Assembly (NCBI GenBank): GCA_022560025.1
Contig: JAFISE010000076.1
Span: forward strand, 1-64,000
Source: Stagonosporopsis chrysanthemi
Lineage: Eukaryota > Ascomycota > Dothideomycetes > Pleosporales > Didymellaceae
Direction of reading: 5' to 3'
Length of the DNA: 64,000 nucleotides
The translations under genes were made by a program, and so were the position numbers. The notes under the pieces are model-generated. The model searched no databases. It was not told the origin of the DNA and worked only from the letters and a program-made list of their open reading frames with translations. This document shows, one piece after another, positions 34,428 to 44,915 of this stretch; positions within the stretch are counted from its first letter, which is position 1, and each line of letters begins with the position of its first letter.

Positions 34428-35053
34428 TCAGCCTGTTGGATTTGTGCAGACAGCTTCGAGCCTCTTCAGTGTGGCCAGCACCTCTTCGCCCATGTCCTCG
34501 CCGCTGGCTGATTGCGCGAATCGGCCGTGTCGCAAGTCGCTCAGGGCACCGACAGCCTCCTGCACCTCAGCCAGAGCTCTTTGATTCTCTTCTTCCATGT
34601 CGGCGATGTGCGCCTGGAGGCTCCTGCAGGCATCCTCGATGCTGGAGTGGACTGTCTCTATGGTGTGCGGTGTCGTGCGACCGTGACCAGCGAGCTGATG
34701 CTTGCGTTAGCTCCTGCTGGAGCAAAGTGGACGAGCAGACTCACCTCTTCCTCCATCTCGAGAGCCACCGGATCTGTGCCTGCAACACGTGCGTCGTCGA
34801 CCTGCCGCCTCTCCTGAGCATACGCTCGTCTGAGCTGCTTCGACCGCTTCACTTCCTTGGTGATGTCGTTGCGCACGCTTTCAATCTCGGCCTCGCGTAG
34901 GCGGTGCAGCTCGCGGTACAGGTCTTGCACGGCTGGGTTCTCGCGGTGGCTGCGGGGGAAGATGTCGGTGAACTGGCGCAGTGTCATGAAGTCGCGCAGC
35001 GGTGCAGGCGCGAGCAGAAAGTCGCCGAGCAGCTTGGCTTCTTGCGACGGCAT
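34428..35053 (-). CDS. Cnl2/NKP2 family inner kinetochore protein
   Basis: Two exons, 35053-34745 and 34655-34428, with an 89-bp intron, give 178 aa. The N-terminus matches the Cnl2/NKP2 family: EAKLLGDFLLAPAPLRDFMT, LRQFTDIFPRSHRENPAVQD and then LYRELHRLREAEIESVRNDI. The rest is coiled coil (TKEVKRSKQLRRAYAQERRQ; HIADMEEENQRALAEVQEAV). NKP2 is a peripheral member of the yeast Ctf19/CCAN inner kinetochore complex; fission yeast Cnl2 is the homologue. The acceptor used is the AG of CATAGAG, the only one nearby that keeps the coiled-coil frame. The gene is divergent from EAF3, 381 bp between starts. Confidence 0.82.
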
Positions 35054-35434
35054 CTCTGCGGTGGGTGTCGCCAGACGCAGGGCACACGAAGCCAGCTGGG
35101 CGACTGGTGCGGCAGTGATGGCGGACGGGTGGAGGGCAGGGCTGAGCGTGCGCAGTGAAGCGCGTCGACGCGTTTGGTCTGTGCGTCGAAAAGCCTCCGG
35201 TGAGATGCGACTACAACAGGTCGCGCGACACAGTCCTGCATCTCATCGCTCTGCCCGGTTGATCGGATCTCTGCCTGCCATTGTGGACCAATATCTGTTG
35301 TTGCAGAAACGTTGCGCGGCGTGTTGATCAGACGTCAGCGCGAGATACGTGGTGCAGGCTCTCACCCCTTCTGGCCGACTCGATTGCTTCACCACCAAAC
35401 ACTAACTTTCTGGTGTCGAATCCAGACAGCAAGC
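35054..35434. promoter_or_regulatory. Shared promoter region of CNL2 and EAF3
   Basis: 381 bp between divergent start codons of two chromatin genes. No defined motif is identified, and ORFs crossing it have no domain. Confidence 0.45.
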
Positions 35435-36732
35435 ATGGCTCCTGCAGCAACATCAGAGCCCACCTACCGCAAAGACGAGAAGGTCTTCTGCTTCCATCAT
35501 GAGTTGCTCTACGAGGCCAAGGTCACTGATGTGAAGCCTAACGAGGGCGAGGACCAGAAGAGTGGCTTCCAGTACAAAGTCCACTACAAAGGGTGGAAGA
35601 ACACGTACGTATCTCGTCTGTATTTTCTGGTGCGTTTGCCCCGCCCATGTTGTTTGACAACGTGCGGCTGTGGAAATCACGTTCGCCCCTCGCCCACTCT
35701 TCGACCCTGAGGTCAACCACTTCAGTGCCACTCAACAGCAACACGAGATCCACAATCTGACGCTGCCGTGGCCCATCAAAGCCAGCCGTAGCTTTTCTTG
35801 TAATTACATTCACTGACCGATGCTAGCTGGGACGACTGGGTGCCTCAGGATCGTCTGCGCAAGCTCATACCTGAGAATCGCGAGCTGGCAAACAGTTTGC
35901 GGCACGAGATGTTGCAAGCTCAGCGTGCTGCTCGGGCGCAACCACAGCCTCTTAAGAAGAAGGCTCAAGGTTCCACCCGTGGGAGTGAAGAGCGCCAGAC
36001 ATCTGTCTCTGCGGCTCCTCGTGGACAGAAGCGCATGCGTGACCACGATCTCGAGAAGGTATGTGTCCTTGTTCGCTTCACTTGTAGATGAACTATCCTG
36101 ACTTGTCCATAGGAGGAGACCTTCCAGCAGAAGCGTGCAGTGCGCATCTACATGCCTGACCGCTTAAAGAGCCTCCTGGTCGACGACTGGGAGAACATCA
36201 CCAAGAACTTGCAGCTTGTTCAGCTGCCATCTAGCAAGCCCGCTGCCATCATCTTGGACGAGTACTTTGCGTACGCGACTTCAACAGGGAGCCGAAACAG
36301 CACCGAGACCGACATCCTCGAGGAGGTGATCCAGGGGTTGAAGGAGTACTTCAACAAGAGCCTGGGTCGACTGCTGCTTTATCGCTTCGAGCGCGAACAG
36401 TTCTACGATATCCTGACGCAGACCGAGCAAGCTACGAACGACCTTGCTGGCAAGTCCATGTCGGAGATTTACGGCGGCGAGCATCTCTTGCGTCTCTTCG
36501 GTAAGTTCGAAACTCATTCCAGACAACTTCATCATGACTGATCTGCTTAGTGTCCATGCCTGAACTCATCGCCCAGACCAACATGGACGTCCAGGCCACC
36601 AACCGCCTCCGTGAAGAACTAAGCGGGATGACGACATGGCTGTCGAAGGAGCCGCAAGTCAACGCGTTCTTCTCATCCGTGTACGAGAGCCCCGGCCAGG
36701 CATACATTGACAAGGTAAAGAGCAGCACCTGA
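35435..36732 (+). CDS. EAF3: Chromatin modification-related protein EAF3 / MRG15
   Basis: Four exons, 35435-35604, 35827-36058, 36113-36500 and 36551-36732, give 323 aa. Introns are 222, 54 and 50 bp. The N-terminal chromo barrel domain reads KDEKVFCFHHELLYEAKV, YKVHYKGWKNTWDDWVPQDR, with the aromatic residues that hold methylated lysine. A basic linker follows, then the MRG domain (VRIYMPDRLKSLLVDDWENI, PAAIILDEYF, YRFEREQFYDIL, GGEHLLRLFVSMPELIAQTN). EAF3 reads H3K36 methylation for the NuA4 acetyltransferase and the Rpd3S deacetylase. All four joins fall inside conserved blocks and the phases agree. The first intron splits the chromo domain immediately before WDDWVP and is the longest in the gene. 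Confidence 0.96.
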
Positions 36733-36903
36733 GTCTTTTCTTGTTTCGTTGCTTGTATCATCATCTCAGCATAGGTTCAATTGGGCGCATCTGGTGGTAT
36801 GACACTGATCAGGCAAGCCGCTGCACGGTCTGCTAAGCCACGGCGTCCGGCGCAAAGCAATGTACACCACTTTCACTACGTTCCTCCTTGACACCCTTTT
36901 GTG

Positions 36904-37650
36904 TCATGATCCCCTAATCACGTCCCCCAGCACACCCACCGCCCACCTCAAACACACCTCCATGTCCCCCTCGGCCTCCCTCGGCATCCCCCAGATCCCC
37001 GTCCTCTCCAGCACCTCCTCATCCAACTCCCCATCCACATCCCCCTCCTCAAACAAAAACTTGTGATCTTTGACGTAATTCGGCCACACGATACGATCCA
37101 CATAACCTGGCGGATCTTCCCAAAACCCCTCAAGCGTAACATATCCACTCCTCGCCTCCCTCCTCCTCTTTGCTGTCTCGTAACTCGTACGCAAGAACAG
37201 TCTCACGTCGAACAAGTCTCTCACCTCCCGCATGTCCTCGCTGAACAATAGGAACCCATCCACGACACAAATTCGCCTCGATTGCCAGTGGGGATGCGCA
37301 TCCAACACGGCGGCTACCTCGCGCCTCAGCTCCCCAACAACACGATCGTCGACACCGTGGGCACCGACGCTGTTCTGGTCCTCTTTGCTGACGAGCCAGT
37401 CTGGGCTTGCGCCATGCTGTTTGATATGGAGCAGAGCGGTTCTCAAGGAGGCAAGGTCGAGCGATTCCAGACAGTCCCAGTCCTGGACGCCATCTTTTAC
37501 GGGGATCTGGTTGTCGGTGTGGTAGAAGTCGTCAAGGTGGAGGATGGTGAGCTGCGAAGGGGGAAAGATGTCGCGGAGGAGGCGGGAGAGGGTGGTTTTT
37601 CCCGACGAGGAGGGGCCGGAAATGCCCAGGAGGAGGGGCGGAGGCGACAT
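36904..37650 (-). CDS. NRK1: Nicotinamide riboside kinase
   Basis: Single exon, 248 aa from the ATG at 37650. The P-loop GPSSSGKTT lies at residues 12-20, followed by a LDDFYHTDNQIP motif and WDCLESLDL as in NRK1/Nrk enzymes. Later VVDGFLLFSED and RREARSGYVTLEGFWEDPPG, YVDRIVWPNYVKDHKFLF complete the uridine-kinase-like fold. The enzyme phosphorylates nicotinamide riboside to NMN in NAD+ salvage. An in-frame ATG 198 bp upstream (37848) would add 66 unrelated residues and run into the start region of the divergent ARMH3-like gene, so the internal ATG directly before the P-loop is preferred. The gene is separated from ARMH3 by 207 bp. Confidence 0.88.
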   Translation of the reverse strand: MSPPPLLLGISGPSSSGKTTLSRLLRDIFPPSQLTILHLDDFYHTDNQIPVKDGVQDWDCLESLDLASLRTALLHIKQHGASPDWLVSKEDQNSVGAHGVDDRVVGELRREVAAVLDAHPHWQSRRICVVDGFLLFSEDMREVRDLFDVRLFLRTSYETAKRRREARSGYVTLEGFWEDPPGYVDRIVWPNYVKDHKFLFEEGDVDGELDEEVLERTGIWGMPREAEGDMEVCLRWAVGVLGDVIRGS

Positions 37651-37857
37651 GTCGAACTTTGTGGACCGAAAGATTTGGTTCAAGTTCTCGTGCGAATCTG
37701 TGGTGTTGATGGCTCCAAAACGTGACTGGTGACAGTGGGGTGTGGGGTGTGATCGACGTCGGGCCCCAGGGTCCAAAACATATTCGTTCGTTATTGCACA
37801 CTCGTGTCGCGACCTCGAAGCTCGCCAATTTGCATAGCTTCGATCCACGTCCCCGTC

Positions 37858-39918
37858 ATGGAGCCTTCGCCTCTGACGCAGGTGTCCAGACCCGAGCTGT
37901 TCCAGCCCAAGATCATCAGCCTCTACGAAACGCTATTCACGGTACGCGCAAGCCCACGCACAGCTGCGACTGTAGCTCACCACACGCAGGAAGACGAGGA
38001 AGATGTCGAGCTCACCGAGGGCTTCTGGCAGGAGTTCTTCCTACACCGTCCCGACTCGGCCGGCCTGAAGCGCATACTGGGCGACGTGCCGCCCGACGAA
38101 ATGCTGCATCGCCAGGCGCATTCGCAGCAGCTCTTCCGCCGCGCCATAAACACGGTGCAGCAAGCCAAACCGCCCTCGGACGAGGTCGCGCTCGAGGTAC
38201 GGACACGCCAACCCCCCTGAACACACTCAATGGCTCACTTGCCAGACCCTGACAGTATTTCTGGACGCCGCCTTGACCAAGAGGTACACCAACCCAAGCT
38301 CCGACATTATCTCCGTCCTCGCCGGATTGCACGATGCAGACGCCGTCATGACAGACTTCATTGCTACGCTGGACACAGTCATACGGATGGGACGCACACG
38401 TATGTCACGGGAGACGCGTGACTGCCAGTACTGATAGATAGCAGTGCCCTTGCGCCGCAAAGCTGTCCGCGCTACGCTCTCCATCACCGCCGCGGGCTTC
38501 CATACAGCCCTGCCATCCTACTTCACGCACCGAGACCTCTTTCCTTCGCTTATGAAATACATCCAGGACTCCGACGACAGCGCCCAAGTGCTGCCTGCGC
38601 TGTATCTCCTCGGCCTGCTTGCCAACTACAACAAGTTCGAGTTTCAGAACCCGTACAGACTACGGTTGGACGACTTTGTAAACGACGCCATCATACGGGA
38701 CATGATCACGTGCTTCGGAACAACATGTCAAGATATCAGAGATGCCTACATTGCAATCCAGGACGACGTGCCCGAGGCTTGGTCTTTGGGCTCGACCTTG
38801 AGAACAATAGGCTTGGGCGTGCTTGCCCCAGGCTCGCGGCCAACAACACCCACACCAAATCCTGACGAGACCAAGTCGCTGTTCACGGCGCTACCAGGAC
38901 CTGAGATGGGCGTGTTGCTGTCCACTTACGATTTTGTCAATGCGAACAAGGTTTTCTGCTTCCAACTAGCATCACTGCCAGCAGCAACAAAGGGCGCGCT
39001 TACACCCTTCAGCGCCTATCTTTCCTTGACGTCGTATCTGCTGCAGCATGCACACCGCTCTGCAAGATCTGCTCTGTACACACATCTTTGTTTGTTCATC
39101 TTGCAAATCTTACTCGAAGATAAGGAGCTTGTCAAACGACTATGTAATGATGACAGTAAACTGGCCGTCCGCTTGTGCCGTCAAAGGCAGCCGTTCTTGC
39201 CGCAGGTCGCAGGCGACCGGGTTCCCTCTGCTGTGATCCTGGACCTCATGGTCGACGGCATTAACCACAATTTGCGACGACGGTTGGACGCTGACTTTTA
39301 CATGTATGTGCAGCTGACATTACCATCTCGCACAAGCTGACATTACACAGTCTCTCGCTTGGGATCCTGCTCCGGCTGCTATCATATCTCAGCCGCACTA
39401 AAACGCGCATCACATACCACTGGTCGGAACTTTGGAGAACCCTGCTGTCCTTCCTTCGTTTCTTGACACAGTACGAAAGCGATATCAAGTCAAACTACAA
39501 GTCCAGCAGAATAATCGACGTGCTCGTCAACGTGCTCGCATTTGCTGTGTCAAGCGGTGAGAATTTCCTCCCGGATCCTGCGGCGTACGACGATCTTTTC
39601 TACAAGCTGGTAGAGACAGGCGAGATTCTTACCAAATTCCGCGACACTTTCGGACTGGGCAGCTCGGGCGCGATGCAGATTCTGGTCAATGTGTCTTCGC
39701 ACTACCACTCTTTGCTTGCAGACGGCAAGAAGGGAAAACACTTCAGCCCCGAAGAGGTCAGCGTCGTGATCAAGAAAGGCTACGAGACTTTGTCCATCGA
39801 TTCGAGTGAAGGTCTGGATTCGTGGGAAAAGTTTCGCGAGGCAGACTTTAAGTCGCTGCTGAAGAAAATCGCGAGGGCAGCTGTGGAGGATGCAAAAGCA
39901 CTAAACGAAGAACGATGA
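37858..39918 (+). CDS. Armadillo-like helical domain protein (ARMH3 / DUF1741 family)
   Basis: Five exons, 37858-37941, 37990-38196, 38246-38399, 38445-39303 and 39351-39918, give 623 aa. Introns are 45-49 bp, all GT-AG with agreeing phase. The protein is nearly all helical. Recognisable family blocks are FQPKIISLYETLFT, EGFWQEFFLHRPDSAGLKRI, LRRKAVRATLSITAAGF, LYLLGLLANYNKFEFQNPYR and RTKTRITYHWSELWRTLLSF. The human member (C10orf76/ARMH3) works with PI4KB and GBF1 at the Golgi; the fungal role is inferred from the family only. Length is typical of fungal members. The gene is divergent from NRK1. Confidence 0.9.
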
Positions 39919-40156
39919 ATTGCAGTTGCTTGATGAAGTTGTCCGTATCCTCTTGCCTGTGACGACATCTCTGGTCGTTCCATCCTTCTGCTTGTATTAC
40001 CGGGCAGCAGCGTACCTGCCACGACCAGGAACTGTAAATACAAACTCCAGCTGCTGGATCGGCCACGTCACACACCATCTCGCAACGCCAAACAGTATCC
40101 ATACCAGAAGTACGGCTGTTCACATTCGCTGTCACATTCGCATTACTACTGTAAAC

Positions 40157-41878
40157 ATGAGTGATATTACCCTGCAGAAGGATGAGCCTTGCGCCCCGGC
40201 CGACCGAGATGGATCACCATCCTCGCCTGATTCAGCATCGGAGCGGACAGAAGAACAGCCAGATGCACTTTCGAGCAACTATACCGAGAGGCCTGGCGAG
40301 GCCATGGATACTTACAACACGGTCGCGGACGAGAATTTCTTTGCACCAGGTTCAGCCTCAATGCCAGCCTACGTCGAACAGGCCGTTCCGTTCTCGTTTG
40401 CAAATACAAAACCTTCAATTCCGCCATTTGTACAATCGGAAGAGGCTACGTCTGATGCTCGACCTGATGACGCTTCGTGGGTGACAGCGGAGACAAGCGA
40501 GCCCTCAGTCAAGCTGGAAAAGGGCAAAGGACGTGCATGTGCGGAATCAGCGCCAACTGCAGTGCAGAATCCTGTCGCAATCCCAGCTTCGTCAGGATCA
40601 GACGATCAGCCTAGTGATGCGATGCCTGGTTTAGTATTGACAATCCCCTCTGGGTGTTGCACCTTCCCTCAATCTCCTGCATCCGCGACAACACACCGAT
40701 ATTCGCAAACATCAAAGCAAATTCATACAGTCAGTCAAGGGTATGATGACTATCCGCATCTTCACGGCCCACGTTTTATAAGTCGTCGGGGAGCGCTACC
40801 GTATCAGACGCGCCACAACCTACCCCGACCACGAAACATGCGCCACCATCGACATATCACATCATATGCTGGAGAGCCGCTGTTCCGACTTTGTGGCTCG
40901 GTACCATACGTACTCGGGACCCGGGCAATGGTCACGCGTCTTCAACTTATCGTCGAAACGCCAACCCTCCTACCAATTCAGGTTGAAGAGTTTTTGTCCG
41001 CAAAAGGTATCGACACCACGTCGCTGGACAACTATGACCTGGCATTACTGAATATACTGTGCTGCCTTTGGAACGATTGGGAACCCGATCCTTACAGGGC
41101 GTCTCAATGGCTTACTGCAGGCCTTGTTACCAAATCTACAGAAGAGCCTACCCACACAGATCACCGACTGGAGATGTACTTCCTCAGACGCCATGCGGTA
41201 GTACACCGCCGTTATTGCAACATACTGGAATTCATCGTGCACATGAAACGCTGGCAGCAGCTGCCGAATCCTACCAGAGTTCTCGATTATGATGGAGACA
41301 CGATCACGTGGACGCACATTGTTGACCGACTGGGAGAATTGGAAGTCGATTTCAGAGAGCTGGATGGACCATTGTATGAGAAGCTGAGAGCCTGCGAGCA
41401 TGAGGACGCTCTGACGGCCAGACTGTTCGAGGTAAAGTTCTTACAAACGAGCGGAACACTTGCGCAACGATACTTGAAATGGAAAGATCAGGGCCACGCG
41501 GTGATCGACAGCAAACTAAGGGAGGAGACGGATCGAATGTACCCCATGAGTCTCAACAACAAACGATTCTCGCATCGTTTCCCCATGGGCGTTGATGTGA
41601 ACGATTTTGAAACTGAGGCAATCGAGCTGACCGCTGAGGATGCTGCGCGACGAACTGTCCAGCTCAAGAAGCGTGTGCAACTGTCACGGCCGAGAAAATG
41701 GTGGGAGGCTTGCAAGAGCGTGACATGGGACCGAGCGAAGCGGTGCTGTCGATATCCTCCGTGGCGATATATTGTCTTCCCGAGTCTTGTTTTCATACCG
41801 GCGATGGGGGGACTTGTGTACATGTGGTTGCAGGAAGACGGGTGTGGCGAAAGGTGCTTGGACCAAGGTGTTCACTGA
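40157..41878 (+). CDS. Unknown protein with one C-terminal membrane helix
   Basis: An intron-free ORF of 573 aa from the ATG at 40157; the reading frame is open further upstream to about 39920, just past the ARMH3 stop, but that part is not family-like. I do not recognise it. The first ~230 residues are Ser/Pro/Asp-rich and look disordered. The second half is better ordered: VEEFLSAKGIDTTSLDNYD, NILCCLWNDWEPDPYRA, RRHAVVHRRYCNILEFIVHM and YLKWKDQGHAVIDSKLREET. Near the end a basic, Cys/Trp-rich segment (WWEACKSVTWDRAKRCCRYP) precedes a hydrophobic helix (YIVFPSLVFIPAMGGLVYMW), so the protein may be tail-anchored. It is probably lineage-specific. Confidence 0.65.
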   Translation: MSDITLQKDEPCAPADRDGSPSSPDSASERTEEQPDALSSNYTERPGEAMDTYNTVADENFFAPGSASMPAYVEQAVPFSFANTKPSIPPFVQSEEATSDARPDDASWVTAETSEPSVKLEKGKGRACAESAPTAVQNPVAIPASSGSDDQPSDAMPGLVLTIPSGCCTFPQSPASATTHRYSQTSKQIHTVSQGYDDYPHLHGPRFISRRGALPYQTRHNLPRPRNMRHHRHITSYAGEPLFRLCGSVPYVLGTRAMVTRLQLIVETPTLLPIQVEEFLSAKGIDTTSLDNYDLALLNILCCLWNDWEPDPYRASQWLTAGLVTKSTEEPTHTDHRLEMYFLRRHAVVHRRYCNILEFIVHMKRWQQLPNPTRVLDYDGDTITWTHIVDRLGELEVDFRELDGPLYEKLRACEHEDALTARLFEVKFLQTSGTLAQRYLKWKDQGHAVIDSKLREETDRMYPMSLNNKRFSHRFPMGVDVNDFETEAIELTAEDAARRTVQLKKRVQLSRPRKWWEACKSVTWDRAKRCCRYPPWRYIVFPSLVFIPAMGGLVYMWLQEDGCGERCLDQGVH

Positions 41879-42729
41879 ATCGAGCACAAGGCAACGGGTA
41901 GTCTCCTCGTCGGTCAGAATATACATCACCAACGATGAAGCCGTACCTTCCTAGCTTGTCTGTCCAGCACGCTGAATCCAGCCCTGTCACGAAGCAAAGC
42001 GATACAAAAGCCCCATCTCTTGACCCCAAATTCTGATTTCCCGAAGATAAGACGTCTCACAATGACAGACCTATCCTTACGACAGGGGAAACCATGCGAC
42101 GGAACTGGGTCAGATATTCCTCCAGACTTAATGTGTGGCTAGTGGACAATACCAGCAGCAGTTGCGCCGTTATTGGCGGCTGGCGGCACAGCGGCGGACC
42201 ACCGGCGGTTCCAGCGTCGCAAGGCAACCCAAATTCGTAAGACACGCCCTTCGGACTTACGGAAGTCGGTATGATCCGGGGTGCGGCTCTTCCTGGCCGC
42301 GAGAGGCTTCTGGGCCGGAGGGCACGATGTTTACCACAGCAGCGCCGAAAAACAAAACAACTGGGCATAGTTTAGCTGTAATACCATAAATGACACTTCA
42401 TTGGAGAAATTCAAGAGTTCAGACTCTCGGCAAAATTTCTGGCAGAGCCTGAGTCCAATTACCGCTTTGGGCAAAGTGAGACGATGATGGCGTGACAATC
42501 GTGCTACGACTTTGGACGGCACGACCTCGCAAAAAATGGCACCTCCAGACGTGCAGAGCAGAACTACAATACCTACACGTTATCAGATTCGAGGTCTCAA
42601 CTTCAGCCTTACAGACAATTTTGGAACTACTGTGCGGCGGGATTGCCCGCTTAATCTGCTGGTAGTCAGAGCTTGTTGTGCATCACCCCGTGATGACTCG
42701 GTTTGTAGAACGGGAGAGGACAGCAAGGG

Positions 42730-42769
<40 letters not shown>

Positions 42770-43121
42770 CCCCGCCACCCCCCCCCCCCCCCCCCCCCCC
42801 TTTTCCGCTTCGCTGAAGTACGATCACGATCAATCAGACAGAAACAGACAGCTTTGCGGGTTAAGACTCTGGCGTTGAATTACATCATCGACCGTGTAGT
42901 CTCTGAGATGTGAACAGTGTAATGTTATTCGTGACGTTTTGAGCTCGCTGGCTGAAGATATATGGGTATATAACAAATGCAACCTTGAACATCAAAGCCG
43001 GGGACAAACTCATCCCTGAAAGGATTTTGCTCTCGTGTCTTGCTAGACAGGTCGGACGCTCCGCCTTCCAAGCATCGGAAGGGTTAGCCCAGGAAAGACA
43101 CCTCCCTTAGAACACGTAGAT
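41879..43121. other. Intergenic with long poly-C tract
   Basis: 1.24 kb between convergent genes. The main feature is the C homopolymer described separately. A 133-codon ORF at 42512-42913 consists largely of polyproline translated from that tract and is not a gene. An imperfect GGCGG/CCGGCGG-rich stretch lies near 42170-42210. Nothing else is recognised. Confidence 0.6.
42733..42800. repeat. Interrupted poly-C tract
   Basis: About 68 bases, nearly all C, broken only by two G residues and one A in the middle (CCGCCCCGCCACCC). The plus strand goes directly into TTTTCCGC. Like the opening poly-G this may be an assembly or sequencing artefact, but it is internal and interrupted, so a real homopolymer is possible. 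Confidence 0.8.
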
Positions 43122-44657
43122 TCAAGTCTTCCTCGGTCGAGGACTCTTGGACGCCCTTGGACTCTTGGGGACTAGACCCTCGCCTTGAGCTTGCATCTTG
43201 GTCATTGCATCTTTCACAAGGCGCTGCTTCTTTGCGATTTGTTGATGACGTCCTTGAATCTCTTCTTCGAGCTCTTGGGCTACTCTGCGCTTCTTCTGTC
43301 TTGCCTCTTTCGTCTTCTTGATAATGGCGCTGAACTGATCAAGGAACCAGTCACCAGCATCCTCCCACTCGCTAGTAGAAAGCGCGCCGAAGAACTCCGA
43401 TTGTTTTGCGGGGTCGAACTCATGCTGTACGTAGTGCAAGCGCTCAGGCAGAGGTTTCTCACGCATATCTTTGGGTAAGACAAGATCGCGTTGACGTGGA
43501 TTTTTGTCGAAGCTCTCATCTCTCAGGCTGTCGTAGGACATCGCGGCAAGTACTTCCTGATCATAGTCTATCTCTGGTAACGACTGAGGTTCCAAGATAG
43601 GAGCAAACTCCACATGCTGCTCAACAATGGGCACTACATGAGCACGCATCGTCGAAGCTTGTCTCACAAGGGGCTGCATGGTCTGTGGAACTGGATTGTG
43701 GAAATGCCTTGGTTCTGCTCGATTGGAACGCTGTGCGGTGCTGTCGACACGAGCAAGCGTAGTAGAAGGTGCTGGCAAATGAGGCTCATCGGCAGTCTGA
43801 TCCTGTAAGAGCTGCTGACTAGCTGGTGGTTGGGCTACATCATGCTCTCGGCCGGAAAGTGCGCGAGCTTGCACGGCATTATCGTTGCGTTCCTGCTCAC
43901 GGATCTGGGCACCTTGCTGCCAGAAATTGGAACTATGCGGCACCGCCACATTGGAGCGTGGTAAGTCAGATGCCGAAGCTTGCGGAGGCTGCTGATTGGA
44001 GAGCGAAGCATTCAGGTGTCGAGTAGGGCGTTCTGGGGACAGCGATGGAGAACCAAGATCTTCGTAGTGTGCTTCCTGCTGCTCATCCTGCTCTGTAGGA
44101 TGACCATCAGTAGTTGTAGGGTACGAATCACCGTCGACCGTGTTAAAGAGATGGGGCTGCGAGCGTTGCAGAAACCCAATCTTCTCTGCTCGGGTTGCTT
44201 CAGCATAGTTATGCTCCCTCAGGTATTCGGTAATATCTTCTTGTTCGAGCAAGTCTGAATCAGAAGTTTCGTCGCCCTCGGCCTCTGATTCTTCTTCATC
44301 ATCAGGCTGCAACTGTTGCTGTTCAGGTTGCTGGCTGTTCTCAACTTGCACAAAGGATTGGTCAATTGTTGTGTCGATGCTCTCAGCGTCAGTATCCCAA
44401 GGACTGTGTCTGCCATCTTCACCTAATGGTCGCCGATGCGAATATTGCTGTGGTGCCGGAACAGGCTGCTGCTGAGTAACACTTTCACTGCGTAATTGAT
44501 GTTCTTTCGCTGTCGGAGGTCGTGCGATGTGCGCCTTCATCGGAAGCTTCAGATTCGCTGCAAAGGCTTGTCGACCGGGGTTGATTGACGGTCCATCTTG
44601 AGGACTGCCTGCTTGACCACTACGATTGGTTTTGACAAAGTGCTGCATCCCCGACAT
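43122..44657 (-). CDS. ECM11-like protein (extracellular mutant protein 11 domain)
   Basis: Intron-free ORF of 511 aa. The first ~370 residues are Gln/Pro/Ser/Glu-rich and disordered, with an acidic stretch (PDDEEESEAEGDETSDSDLL). The C-terminal ~130 residues are ordered: DYDQEVLAAMSYDSLRDESF, LPERLHYVQHEFDPAKQSEF, WEDAGDWFLDQFSAIIKK, then a charged coiled coil (KEARQKKRRVAQELEEEIQG). This arrangement matches the fungal ECM11 C-terminal domain. Yeast Ecm11 is a meiotic protein of the synaptonemal complex central region. The tail is basic and rich in SP motifs (KSPRASKSPRPRKT), which suggests cyclin-dependent kinase sites. The family call is from recall of the C-terminal pattern, so moderate. 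Confidence 0.72.
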   Translation of the reverse strand: MSGMQHFVKTNRSGQAGSPQDGPSINPGRQAFAANLKLPMKAHIARPPTAKEHQLRSESVTQQQPVPAPQQYSHRRPLGEDGRHSPWDTDAESIDTTIDQSFVQVENSQQPEQQQLQPDDEEESEAEGDETSDSDLLEQEDITEYLREHNYAEATRAEKIGFLQRSQPHLFNTVDGDSYPTTTDGHPTEQDEQQEAHYEDLGSPSLSPERPTRHLNASLSNQQPPQASASDLPRSNVAVPHSSNFWQQGAQIREQERNDNAVQARALSGREHDVAQPPASQQLLQDQTADEPHLPAPSTTLARVDSTAQRSNRAEPRHFHNPVPQTMQPLVRQASTMRAHVVPIVEQHVEFAPILEPQSLPEIDYDQEVLAAMSYDSLRDESFDKNPRQRDLVLPKDMREKPLPERLHYVQHEFDPAKQSEFFGALSTSEWEDAGDWFLDQFSAIIKKTKEARQKKRRVAQELEEEIQGRHQQIAKKQRLVKDAMTKMQAQGEGLVPKSPRASKSPRPRKT

Positions 44658-44915
44658 AGCTGACGCACTTCAACGCGTGATTGAGCGTCGATAAGCAGAC
44701 TTTAATCGACGTCTTGCGTTTTGGGTCAAGCTTTGAGAGACGAAAGGTGATGAAGCCTGCGCGTTCGTGTTTGGCGCTAGCCTGATGTAGCGTCGCCTTG
44801 GGCCGCCAGAAGTCGCGATGACGATATCCGGGCTTCCCTTCATCCAGGCTCAAATGGAATGTGAATTGTTGCTTGACCCTTGACGTTCAATTCTGAAGAA
44901 AGCGTAAGCTCACAA

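Noticed and set aside
37651..37848. N-terminal extension of the nicotinamide riboside kinase
   Set aside because: The 66 residues are unlike the family and the ORF start lies within 10 bp of the divergent ARMH3 start codon; the ATG directly before the P-loop fits better.
42512..42913. Polyproline ORF
   Set aside because: It is a translation of the poly-C tract and has no other features.
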